Source of the DNA: Anaspis maculata
Lineage: Eukaryota; Arthropoda; Insecta; Coleoptera; Scraptiidae
NCBI GenBank assembly: GCA_949128115.1
Contig: OX421966.1
Location: 4,836,001-4,900,000, forward strand
Length of the DNA stretch: 64,000 nt
Reading direction: 5' to 3'
Of this stretch, positions 29,335 to 42,100 are shown piece after piece. The number at the start of each line of letters is the position of its first letter. The first letter of the stretch is position 1. The position numbers and the translations under genes were made by a program. Under the pieces are notes generated by a model, which had not been told where the DNA came from, made no database searches, and was given only the letters and a program-made list of their open reading frames with translations.

Positions 29335-29885
29335 TGACTAAGAGCTTTAAGAACGCAGTTAAGGACGGATTCGCAGGTACCTACAAGTTGCAAGACTGGC
29401 CGCCGGCAGCACCAGTTTTGTGTTCGTGCCGATCGTGCCCGTGAAATTTCGGGCTGAATACCGCAAATCACTCGCTGGGCTCAAATCAAATTTCAGTCAA
29501 GTAACGGAAAGATATGTTTCTACAAGATGAGATTCTCACTTTAACGAAGCTTTATAGACACAGAAAAGACAAGCACAAATTGACAAATTAATCTGAAAAA
29601 ATTTGGTGGGAACTGAGTCGATCGCCTTGGCGTCATTCAAACGCAATTTGCATAGGATCAAAAAAACCACAGGACTGAGGTGGAATTTCATTTTCAATCC
29701 AGGTCATTTTAAATTTGGTGAGCCTGAATACCATGTTTCCAGTGTCCTCACATACCTCTTTTGTGTAAGAATGTGGAGATACCTCGGAAAAAGGCAAATT
29801 TTGCAACAAGCCTCTTTTAAATGCTCGAGCGATCCAGTGGACGGCTTTTAAAATAGAGTGATTTTTAATTATTGACTTATAAATT
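29335..29885. other. Spacer before the satellite
   Basis: The frame at 29603-29851 (82 codons) has no known family. The DNA becomes AT-rich before the first satellite sub-repeat. Confidence 0.35.
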
Positions 29886-30599
29886 ATTAAAAGTCACGTG
29901 GGTTGAAGCCTGAAGTCACGTGGGTTGAAGCCTGAAGTCACGTGGGTTGAAACCTGAACATTTTGGATAACAATTGTGTCTTTTCTTCTATATTTGTGTT
30001 CGTTCGTCAGATGTTGCGTTTGGAAAGAGTAGCTGCCAACATCAAAAGTGGTGACCGATCGTTTTAAAAATCACGTGGGTTGAAGCCTGAAGTCACGTGG
30101 GTTGAAGCCTGAAGTCACGTGGGTTGGAGCCTGAAGTCACGTGGGTTAAAACCAGAACTTTTTGAATAAAAATTGTGTCTTTTTTTTCTATATTTGTGTT
30201 CGTTCGTCAGATGTTGCGTTTGGAAAGAGTAGCTGCCAACATCAAAAGTGGTGACCGATCGTTTTGAAAGTCACGTGGGTTGAAGCCTGAAGTCACGTGG
30301 GTTGAAGCCTGAAGTCACGTGGGTTGGAGCCTGGAGTCACGTGGGTTAAAACCTGAACTTCTTGGATAACAATTGTGTCTTTTCTTCTATATTTGTGTTC
30401 GTTCGTCAGATGTTGCGTTTGGAACAAGTAGCTGCCAACATCAAAAGTGGTGACCGATCGTTTTAGAAGTCACGTGGGTTGAAGCCTGATGTCACGTGGG
30501 TTGGAGCCTGGAGTCACGTGGGTTCAAACCTGAACTTTTTGGATAACAATTGTGTCTTTTTTTCTATATTTGTGTTCGTTCGTCAGATGTTGCGTTTGG

Positions 30600-32460
30600 A
30601 AAGAGTAGCTGCCAACTTCAAAAGTGGTGACCGATCGTTTTCAAAGTCACGTGGGTTGAAGCCTGAAGTCACGTGGGTTGAAGCCTGAGGTCACGTGGGT
30701 TAAAACCTGAACTTTTTGGATAACAATTGTGTCTTTTCTTCTATATTTGTGTTCGTTCGTCAGATGTTGCGTTTGGAACAAGTAGCTGCCAACATCAAAA
30801 GTGGTGACCGATCGTTTTAAAAGTCACGTGAGTTGAAGCCTGAAGTCACGTGGGTTGGAGCCTGGAGTCACGTGGGTTCAAACCTGAACTTTTTTGATAA
30901 CAATTGTGTCTTTTTTTCTATATTTGTGTTCGTTCGTCAGATGTTGCGTTTGGAAAGAGTAGCTGTCAACTTCACAAGTGGTGACCGATCGTTTTCAAAG
31001 TCACGTGGGTTGAAGCCTGAAGTCACGTGGGTTGAAGCCTGAAGTCACGTGAGTTGGGGCCAGAAGTCACGTGGGATGAGGCCTGAAGTCACGTGGGTTG
31101 AAACCTGAACTTTTTGGATAACCATTGTGTCTTTTCTTCTATATTTGTGTTCGTTCGTCAGATGTTGCGTTTGGAACAAGTAGCTGCCAACATCAAAAGT
31201 GGTGACCGATCGTTTTAAAAGTCACGTGGGTTGAAGCCTGAAGTCACGTGGGTTGGAGCCTGAAGTCACGTGGGTTCAAACCTGAACTTTTTGGATAACA
31301 ATTGTGTCTTTTTTTCTATATTTGTGTTCGTTTCTCAGATGTTGCGTTTGGAAAGAGTATCTGCCAACTTCAAAAATGGTGACCGATCGTTTTCAAAGTC
31401 ACGTGGGTTGAAGCCTGAAGTCACGTGGGTTGAAGCCTGAAGTCACGTGAGTTAAAACCTGAACTTTTTGGATAACAATTGTGTCTTTTCTTCTATATTT
31501 GTGTTCGTTCGTCAGATGTTGCGTTTGGAACAAGTAGCTGCCAACTTCAAAAGTGGTGACCGATCGTTTTCAAAGTCACGTGGGTTGAAGCCTGAAGTCA
31601 CGTGGGTTGAAGCCTGAGGTCACGTGGGTTAAAACCTGAACTTTTTGGATAACAATTGTGTCTTTTCTTCTATATTTGTGTTCGTTCGTCAGATGTTGCG
31701 TTTGGAACAAGTAGCTGCCAACATCAAAAGTGGTGACCGATCGTTTTAAAAGTCACGTGAGTTGAAGCCTGAAGTCACGTGGGTTGGAGCCTGGAGTCAC
31801 GTGGGTTCAAACCTGAACTTTTTTGATAACAATTGTGTCTTTTTTTCTATATTTGTGTTCGTTCGTCAGATGTTGCGTTTGGAAAGAGTAGCTGTCAACT
31901 TCACAAGTGGTGACCGATCGTTTTCAAAGTCACGTGGGTTGAAGCCTGAAGTCACGTGGGTTGAAGCCTGAAGTCACGTGGGTTGGGGCCTGAAGTCACG
32001 TGGGATGAGGCCTGAAGTCACGTGGGTTGAAACCTGAACTTTTTGGATAACCATTGTGTCTTTTCTTCTATATTTGTGTTCGTTCGTCAGATGTTGCGTT
32101 TGGAACAAGTAGCTGCCAACATCAAAAGTGGTGACCGATCGTTTTAAAAGTCACGTGGGTTGAAGCCTGAAGTCACGTGGGTTGGAGCCTGAAGTCACGT
32201 GGGTTCAAACCTGAACTTTTTGGATAACAATTGTGTCTTTTTTTCTATATTTGTGTTCGTTTCTCAGATGTTGCGTTTGGAAAGAGTATCTGCCAACTTC
32301 AAAAATGGTGACCGATCGTTTTCAAAGTCACGTGGGTTGAAGCCTGAAGTCACGTGGGTTGAAGCCTGAAGTCACGTGAGTTAAAACCTGAACTTTTTGG
32401 ATAACAATTGTGTCTTTTCTTCTATATTTGTGTTCGTTCGTCAGATGTTGCGTTTGGAAC
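30600..32460 (+). repeat. 929-bp tandem duplication inside the satellite
   Basis: About 30600-31530 and 31530-32460 align at a constant 929-bp offset with few differences (for example GTGAGTTGGGGCCAGAAG at ~31048 against GTGGGTTGGGGCCTGAAG at ~31977). Each holds five units. Confidence 0.85.
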
Positions 32461-33199
32461 AAGTAGCTGCCAACATCAAAAGTGGTGACCGATCGTTTCA
32501 AAAGTCACGTGGGTTGGAGCCTGAAGTCACGTGGGTTGAAGCCTGAAGTCACGTGGGTAAAAACCTGAACTTTTTGGATAACAATTGTGTCTTTAGTTTT
32601 TTGATATTTGTGTTCGTTCGTCAGTTGTTGCGTTTGGAACAAGTAGCTGCCAACTCCAAAAGTGGTGACCGATCATTTTAAAAGTCACGTGGGTTGAAGC
32701 CTGAAGTCACGTGGGTTGGAACCCGAAGTCACGTGGGTTAAAACCTGAACATTTTGGATAACAATTGTGTCTTTAGTTTATTGATATTTGTGTTCGTTCG
32801 TCAGATGTTGCGTTTGGAACAAGTGGCTGCCAACTCCAGAAGAGGTGACCGATCGTTTCAAAAGTCACGTGGGTTGACGCCTGAAGTCACGTGGGTTGAA
32901 GCCTGAATTTTTTGGATAACAATTGTGTCTTTAGTTTTTTGATATTTGTGTTCGTTCGTCAGATGTTGCGTTTGGAACAAGTAGCTGCCAACTCCAGAAG
33001 TGGTGACCGATCGTTTGAAAAGTCACGTGGGTTGAAGCCTGAAGTCACGTGGGTTGAAGCCTGAAGTCACGTGGGTTGAAGCCTGAAGTCACGTGGGTTA
33101 AAACCTGAACTTTTTGGATAACAATTGTGTCTTTTCTTCTATATTTGTGTTCGTTCGTCAGATGTTGCGTTTGGAACAAGTAGCTGCCAACATCAAAAG

Positions 33200-36100
33200 T
33201 GGTGACCGATCGTTTCAAAAGTCACGTGGGTTGAAGCCTGAAGTCACGTGGGTTGGAGCCTGGAGTCAAAAGGGTTCAAACCTGAGCTATTTGGATAACA
33301 ATTGTGTCTTTTTTTCTATATTTGTGTTCGTTCGTCAGATGTTGCGTTTGGAAAGAGTAGCTGCCAACTTCAAAAGTGATGACCGATCGTTTTCAAAGTC
33401 ACGTGGGTTGAAGCCTGAAGTCACGTGGGTTGAAGCCTGAAGTCACGTGAGGTCAAACCTGAACTTTTTGGATAACAATTGTGTCTTTTCTTCTATATTT
33501 GTGTTCGTTCGTCAGATGTTGCGTTTGGAACAAGTAGCTGCCAACTCCAAAAGTGGTGACCGATCGTTTCAAAAGTCACGTGGGTTGAAGCCTGAAGTCA
33601 CGTGGGTTGAAGCCTGAAGTCACGTGGGATAAAACCTGAACTTTTTGGATAACAATTGTGTCTTTTCTTCTATATTTGTGTTCGTTCGTCAGATGTTGCG
33701 TTTGGAACAAGTAGCTGCCAACATCAAAAGTGGTGACCGATCGTTTTAAAAGTCTCGTGGGTTGAAGCCTGAAGTCACGTGGGTTGGAGCCTGGAGTCAC
33801 GTGGGTTCAAACATGAACTTTTTGGATAACAATTGTGTCTTTTTTTCTATATTTGTGTTCGTTCGTCAGATGTTGCGTTTGGGAAGAGTAGCTGCCAACT
33901 TCAAAAGTGGTGACCGATCGTTTTCAAAGCACGTGGGTTAAAGCCTGAAGTCACATGGGTTGAAGCCTGAAGTCACGTGGGATAAAACCTGAACTTTTTG
34001 GATAACCATTGTGTCTTTTCTTCTATATTTGTGTTCGTTCGTCAGATGTTGCGTTTGGAACAAGTAGCTGCCAACATCAAAAGTGGTGACCGATCGTTTT
34101 AAAAGTCACGTGGGTTGAAGCCTGAAGTCACGTGGGTTGGAGCCTGAAGTCACGTGGGTTCAAACCTGAACTTTTTGGATAACAATTGTGTCTTTTTTTC
34201 TATATTTGTGTTCGTTTCTCAGATGTTGCGTTTGGAAAGAGTATCTGCCAACTTCAAAAATGGTGACCGATCGTTTTCAAAGTCACGTGGGTTGAAGCCT
34301 GAAGTCACGTGGGTTGAAGCCTGAAGTCACGTGAGTTAAAACCTGAACTTTTTGGATAACAATTGTGTCTTTTCTTCTATATTTGTGTTCGTTCGTCAGA
34401 TGTTGCGTTTGGAACAAGTAGCTGCCAACATCAAAAGTGGTGACCGATCGTTTCAAAAGTCACGTGGGTTGGAGCCTGAAGTCACGTGGGTTGAAGCCTG
34501 AAGTCACGTGGGTAAAAACCTGAACTTTTTGGATAACAATTGTGTCTTTAGTTTTATGATATTTGTGTTCGTTCGTCAGTTGTTGCGTTTGGAACAAGTA
34601 GCTGCCAACTCCAAAAGTGGTGACCGATCATTTTAAAAGTCACGTGGGTTGAAGCCTGAAGTCACGTGGGTTGGAACCCGAAGTCACGTGGGTTAAAACC
34701 TGAACATTTTGGATAACAATTGTGTCTTTAGTTTATTGATATTTGTGTTCGTTCGTCAGATGTTGCGTTTGGAACAAGTGGCTGCCAACTCCAGAAGAGG
34801 TGACCGATCGTTTCAAAAGTCACGTGGGTTGACGCCTGAAGTCACGTGGGTTGAAGCCTGGATTTTTTGGATAACAATTGTGTCTTTAGTTTTTTGATAT
34901 TTGTGTTCGTTCGTCAGATGTTGCGTTTGGAACAAGTAGCTGCCAACTCCAGAAGTGGTGACCGATCGTTTGAAAAGTCACGTGGGTTGAAGCCTGAAGT
35001 CACGTGGGTTGGAGCCTGGAGTCAAAAGGGTTCAAACCTGAGCTATTTGGATAACAATTGTGTCTTTTTTTCTATATTTGTGTTCGTTCGTCAGATGTTG
35101 CGTTTGGAAAGAGTAGCTGCCAACTTCAAAAGTGATGACCGATCGTTTTCAAAGTCACGTGGGTTGAAGCCTGAAGTCACGTGGGTTGAAGCCTGAAGTC
35201 ACGTGAGGTCAAACCTGAACTTTTTGGATAACAATTGTGTCTTTTCTTCTATATTTGTGTTCGTTCGTCAGATGTTGCGTTTGGAACAAGTAGCTGCCAA
35301 CTCCAAAAGTGGTGACCGATCGTTTCAAAAGTCACGTGGGTTGAAGCCTGAAGTCACGTGGGTTGAAGCCTGAAGTCACGTGGGATAAAACCTGAACTTT
35401 TTGGATAACAATTGTGTCTTTTCTTCTATATTTGTGTTCGTTCGTCAGATGTTGCGTTTGGAACAAGTAGCTGCCAACATCAAAAGTGGTGACCGATCGT
35501 TTTAAAAGTCTCGTGGGTTGAAGCCTGAAGTCACGTGAGTTAAAACCTGAACTTTTTGGATAACAATTGTGTCTTTTCTTCTATATTTGTGTTCGTTCGT
35601 CAGATGTTGCGTTTGGAAAGAGTAGCTGCCAACTTCAAAAGTGATGACCGATCGTTTTCAAAGTCACGTGGGTTGGAGCCTGGAGTCAAAAGGGTTCAAA
35701 CCTGAGCTATTTGGATAACAATTGTGTCTTTTTTTCTATATTTGTGTTCGTTCGTCAGATGTTGCGTTTGGAAAGAGTAGCTGCCAACTTCAAAAGTGAT
35801 GACCGATCGTTTTCAAAGTCACGTGGGTTGAAGCCTGAAGTCACGTGGGTTGAAGCCTGAAGTCACGTGAGGTCAAACCTGAACTTTTTGGATAACAATT
35901 GTGTCTTTTCTTCTATATTTGTGTTCGTTCGTCAGATGTTGCGTTTGGAACAAGTAGCTGCCAACTTCAAAAGTGATGACCGATCGTTTTCAAAGTCACG
36001 TGGGTTGAAGCCTGAAGTCACGTGGGTTGAAGCCTGAAGTCACGTGAGGTCAAACCTGAACTTTTTGGATAACAATTGTGTCTTTTCTTCTATATTTGTG

Positions 36101-39100
36101 TTCGTTCGTCAGATGTTGCGTTTGGAACAAGTAGCTGCCAACTCCAAAAGTGGTGACCGATCGTTTCAAAAGTCACGTGGGTTGAAGCCTGAAGTCACGT
36201 GGGTTGAAGCCTGAAGTCACGTGGGATAAAACCTGAACTTTTTGGATAACAATTGTGTCTTTTCTTCTATATTTGTGTTCGTTCGTCAGATGTTGCGTTT
36301 GGAACAAGTAGCTGCCAACATCAAAAGTGGTGACCGATCGTTTTAAAAGTCACGTGGGTTGAAGCCTGAAGTCACGTGGGTTGGATTCTGAAGTCACGTG
36401 GGTTCAAACCTGAACTTTTTGGATAACAATTGTGTCTTTTTTTCTATATTTGTGTTCGTTTCTCAGATGTTGCGTTTGGAAAGAGTATCTGCCAACTTCA
36501 AAAATGGTGACCGATCGTTTTCAAAGTCACGTGGGTTGAAGCCTGAAGTCACGTGGGTTGAAGCCTGAAGTCACGTGAGTTAAAACCTGAACTTTTTGGA
36601 TAACAATTGTGTCTTTTCTTCTATATTTGTGTTCGTTCGTCAGATGTTGCGTTTGGAACAAGTAGCTGCCAACATCAAAAGTGGTGACCGATCGTTTCAA
36701 AAGTCACGTGGGTTGGAGCCTGAAGTCACGTGGGTTGAAGCCTGAAGTCACGTGGGTAAAAACCTGAACTTTTTGGATAACAATTGTGTCTTTAGTTTTA
36801 TGATATTTGTGTTCGTTCGTCAGTTGTTGCGTTTGGAACAAGTAGCTGCCAACTCCAAAAGTGGTGACCGATCATTTTAAAAGTCACGTGGGTTGAAGCC
36901 TGAAGTCACGTGGGTTGGAACCCGAAGTCACGTGGGTTAAAACCTGAACATTTTGGATAACAATTGTGTCTTTAGTTTATTGATATTTGTGTTCGTTCGT
37001 CAGATGTTGCGTTTGGAACAAGTGGCTGCCAACTCCAGAAGAGGTGACCGATCGTTTCAAAAGTCACGTGGGTTGACGCCTGAAGTCACGTGGGTTGAAG
37101 CCTGGATTTTTTGGATAACAATTGTGTCTTTAGTTTTTTGATATTTGTGTTCGTTCGTCAGATGTTGCGTTTGGAACAAGTAGCTGCCAACTCCAGAAGT
37201 GGTGACCGATCGTTTGAAAAGTCACGTGGGTTGAAGCCTGAAGTCACGTGGGTTGAAGCCTGAAGTCACGTGGGTTTAAACCTGAACTTTTTGGATAACA
37301 ATTGTGTCTTTTCTTCTATATTTGTGTTCGTTCGTCAGATGTTGCGTTTGGAACAAGTAGCTGCCAACATCAAAAGTGGTGACCGCTCGTTTCAAAAGTC
37401 ACGTGGGTTGAAGCCTGAAGTCACGTGGGTTGGAGCCTGGAGTCAAAAGGGTTCAAACCTGAGCTATTTGGATAACAATTGTGTCTTTTTTTCTATATTT
37501 GTGTTCGTTCGTCAGATGTTGCGTTTGGAAAGAGTAGCTGCCAACTTCAAAAGTGATGACCGATCGTTTTCAAAGTCACGTGGGTTGAAGCCTGAAGTCA
37601 CGTGGGTTGAAGCCTGAAGTCACGTGAGGTCAAACCTGAACTTTTTGGATAACAATTGTGTCTTTTCTTCTATATTTGTGTTCGTTCGTCAGATGTTGCG
37701 TTTGGAACAAGTAGCTGCCAACTCCAAAAGTGGTGACCGATCGTTTCAAAAGTCACGTGGGTTGAAGCCTGAAGTCACGTGGGTTGAAGCCTGAAGTCAC
37801 GTGGGATAAAACCTGAACTTTTTGGATAACAATTGTGTCTTTTCTTCTATATTTGTGTTCGTTCGTCAGATGTTGCGTTTGGAACAAGTAGCTGCCAACA
37901 TCAAAAGTGGTGACCGATCGTTTTAAAAGTCTCGTGGGTTGAAGCCTGAAGTCACGTGAGTTAAAACCTGAACTTTTTGGATAACAATTGTGTCTTTTCT
38001 TCTATATTTGTGTTCGTTCGTCAGATGTTGCGTTTGGAACAAGTAGCTGCCAACATCAAAAGTGGTGACCGATCGTTTCAAAAGTCACGTGGGTTGGAGC
38101 CTGAAGTCACGTGGGTTGAAGCCTGAAGTCACGTGGGTAAAAACCTAAACTTTTTGGATAACAATTGTGTCTTTAGTTTTATGATATTTGTGTTCGTTCG
38201 TCAGTTGTTGCGTTTGGAACAAGTAGCTGCCAACTCCAAAAGTGGTGACCGATCATTTTAAAAGTCACGTGGGTTGAAGCCTGAAGTCACGTGGGTTGGA
38301 ACCCGAAGTCACGTGGGTTAAAACCTGAACATTTTGGATAACAATTGTGTCTTTAGTTTATTGATATTTGTGTTCGTTCGTCAGATGTTGCGTTTGGAAC
38401 AAGTGGCTGCCAACTCCAGAAGAGGTGACCGATCGTTTCAAAAGTCACGTGGGTTGACGCCTGAAGTCACGTGGGTTGAAGCCTGAATTTTTTGGATAAC
38501 AATTGTGTCTTTAGTTTTTTGATATTTGTGTTCGTTCGTCAGATGTTGCGTTTGGAACAAGTAGCTGCCAACTCCAGAAGTGGTGACCGATCGTTTGAAA
38601 AGTCACGTGGGTTGAAGCCTGAAGTCACGTGGGTTGAAGCCTGGAGTCACGTGGGTTAAAACCTGAACTTTTTGGATAACAATTGTGTCTTTTCTTCTAT
38701 ATTTGTGTTCGTTCGTCAGATGTTGCGTTTGGAACAAGTAGCTGCCAACATCAAAAGTGGTGACCGATCGTTTCAAAAGTCACGTGGGTTGAAGCCTGAA
38801 GTCACGTGGGTTGGAGCCTGGAGTCAAAAGGGTTCAAACCTGAGCTATTTGGATAACAATTGTGTCTTTTTTTCTATATTTGTGTTCGTTCGTCAGATGT
38901 TGCGTTTGGAAAGAGTAGCTGCCAACTTCAAAAGTGATGACCGATCGTTTTCAAAGTCACGTGGGTTGAAGCCTGAAGTCACGTGGGTTGAAGCCTGAAG
39001 TCACGTGAGGTCAAACCTGAACTTTTTGGATAACAATTGTGTCTTTTCTTCTATATTTGTGTTCGTTCGTCAGATGTTGCGTTTGGAACAAGTAGCTGCC

Positions 39101-42100
39101 AACTCCAAAAGTGGTGACCGATCGTTTCAAAAGTCACGTGGGTTGAAGCCTGAAGTCACGTGGGTTGAAGCCTGAATTTTTTGGATAACAATTGTGTCTT
39201 TAGTTTTTTGATATTTGTGTTCGTTCGTCAGATGTTGCGTTTGGAACAAGTAGCTGCCAACTCCAGAAGTGGTGACCGATCGTTTGAAAAGTCACGTGGG
39301 TTGAAGCCTGAAGTCACATGGGTTGAAGCCTGAAGTCACGTGGGATAAAACCTGAACTTTTTGGATAACAATTGTGTCTTTTCTTCTATATTTGTGTTCG
39401 TTCGTCAGATGTTGCGTTTGGAACAAGTAGCTGCCAACTTCAGAAGTGGTGACCGATCGTTCCAAAAGTCACGTGGGTTGAAGCCTGGAGTCACGTGGGT
39501 TGAAGCCTAAAGTCACGTGGGTTGAAGCCTGAACTTTTTGGATAACAATTGTGTCTTCAGTTTTTTTATATTTGTGTTCGTTCGTCAGATGTTGCGTTTG
39601 GAACAAGTAGCTGCCAACTCCAAAAGTGGTGACCGATCGTTTCAAAAGTCACGTGGGTTGAAGCCTGAAGTCACGTGGGTTGAAGCCTGAAGTCACGTGG
39701 GTTGAAACCTGAAGTCGCGTGGGTTAAAACCTGAACTTTTTGGATAACAATTGTGTCTTTTTTTCTATATTTGTGTTCGTTCGTCAGATGTTGCGTTTGG
39801 AACAAGTAGCTGCTAACTTCAGAAGTGGTGACCGATCGTTCCAAAAGTCACGTGGGTTGAAGCCTAGAGTCACGTGGGTTGAAGCCTAAAGTCACGTGGG
39901 TTGAAGCCTGAACTTTTTGGATAACAATTGTGTCTTCAGTTTTTTTATATTTGTGTTTGTTCGTCAGATGTTGCGTTTGGAACAAGTAGCTGCCAACTCC
40001 AAAAGTGGTGACCGATCGTTTTAAAAGTCACGTGGGTTGGAGCCTGAAGTCACGTGGGTTGAAGCCTGAAGTCACGTGGGTTGAAGCCTGGAGCACGTGG
40101 GTTAAAACCTGAACTTTTCGGATAACAATTGTGTCATTACTTCTATATTTGTGTTCGTTCGTCAGATGTTGCGTTTGGAACAAGTAGCTGCCAACATCAA
40201 AAGTGGTGACCGATCATTTTAAAAGTCACGTGGGTTGAAGCCTGAAGTCACGTGGGTTGGAACCTGGAGTCACGTGGATGAAAACCTGAACTTTTTGGAT
40301 AACAATTGTGTCTTTTTTCCTATATTTGTGTTCGTTCGTCAGATGTTGCGTTTGGAAAGAGTAGCTGCCAACTTCAAAAGTGGTGACCGATCGTTTTCAA
40401 AGGCACGTGGTTTGAAGCCTGAAGTCACGTGGGTTTGAGCCTGGAGTCACGTGGGTTCAAACCTGAACTTTTTGGATAACAATTGTGTCTTTTTTTCTAG
40501 ATTTGTGTTCGTTCGTCAGATGTTGCGATTGGAAAGAGTAGCTGCCAACTTCAAAAGTGGTGACCGATCGTTTTCAAAGTCACGTGGGTTGAAGCCTGAA
40601 GTCACGTGGGTTGAAGCCTGAAGTCACGTGAGTTGGAGCTCGAAGTCACGTGGGATAAAACCTGAACTTTTTGGATAACAATTGTGTCTTTTCTTCTATA
40701 TTTGTGTTCGTTCGTCAGATGTTGCGTTTGGAACAAAAAGCTGCCAACATCAAAAGTGGTGACCGATCGTTTTGAAAGTCACGTGGGTTGAAGCCTGAAG
40801 TCACGTGGGTTGGAGCCTGGAGTCACGTGGGCTCAAACCTGAACTTTTTGGATAACAATTGTGTCTTTTTTTCTATATTTGTGTTCGTTCGTCAGATGTT
40901 GCGTTTGGAAAGAGTAGCTGCCAACTTCAAAAGTGGTGACCGATCGTTTCCAAAGTCACGTGGGTTGAAGCCTGGAGTCACGTGGGTACAAGCCTGGAGT
41001 CACGTGGGTTGAAGCCTGGAGTCACGTGGGTTGAAACCTGAAATTTTTGGATAACAATTGTGTCTTTTTTTCTATATTTGTGTTCGCTCGTCAGATGTTG
41101 CGTTTGGAAAGAGTAGCTGCCAACTTCAAAAATGGTGACCGATCGTTTTCAAAGTCACGTGGGTTGAAGCCTGAAGTCACGTGGGTTAAAACCTGAACTT
41201 TTTGGATAACAATTGTGTCTTTTCTTCTATATTTGTGTTCGTTCGTCAGATGTTGCGTTTGGAACAAGTAGCTGCCAACATCAAAAGTGGTGACCGATCG
41301 TTTCAAAAGTCACGTGGGTTGGAGCCTGAAGTCACGTGGGTTGAAGCCTGAAGTCACCTGGGTAAAAACCTGAACTTTTTGGATAACAATTGTGTCTTTA
41401 GTTTTTTGATATTTGTGTTCGTTCGTCAGTTGTTGCGTTTGGAACAAGTAGCTGCCAACTCCAAAAGTGGTGACCGATCATTTCAAAAGTCACGTGGGTT
41501 GAAGCCTGAAGTCACGTGGGTTGAAACCCGAAGTCACGTGGGTTAAAACCTGAACATTTTGGATAACAATTGTGTCTTTAGTTTATTGATATTTGTGTTC
41601 GTTCGTCAGATGTTGCGTTTGGAACAAGTGGCTGCCAACTCCAAAGGTGGTGACCGATCGTTTCAAAAGTCACGTGGGTTGGAGCCTGGAGTCACGTGGG
41701 TTGGAGCCTGAAGTCACGTGGGTTGAAGCCTGAACTTTTTGGATAACAATTGTGTCTTTAGTTTTTTGATATTTGTGTTCGTTCGTCAGATGTTGCGTTT
41801 GGAACAAGTAGCTGCCAACTCCAAAAGTGGTGACCGATCGTTTCAAAAGTCTTGTGGGTTGAAGCCTGAAGTCACGTGGGTTGAAGCCTGAAGTCACGTG
41901 GGTTAAAACATGAACTTTTTGGATAACAATTGTGTCTTTTCTTCTATATTTGTGTTCGTTCGTCAGATGTTGCGTTTGGAACAAGTAGCTGCCAACATCA
42001 AAAGTGGTGACCGATCGTTTCAAAAGTCACGTGGGTTGAAGCCTGAAGTCACGTGGGTTGGAGCCTGGAGTCAAAAGGGTTCAAACCTGAGCTATTTGGA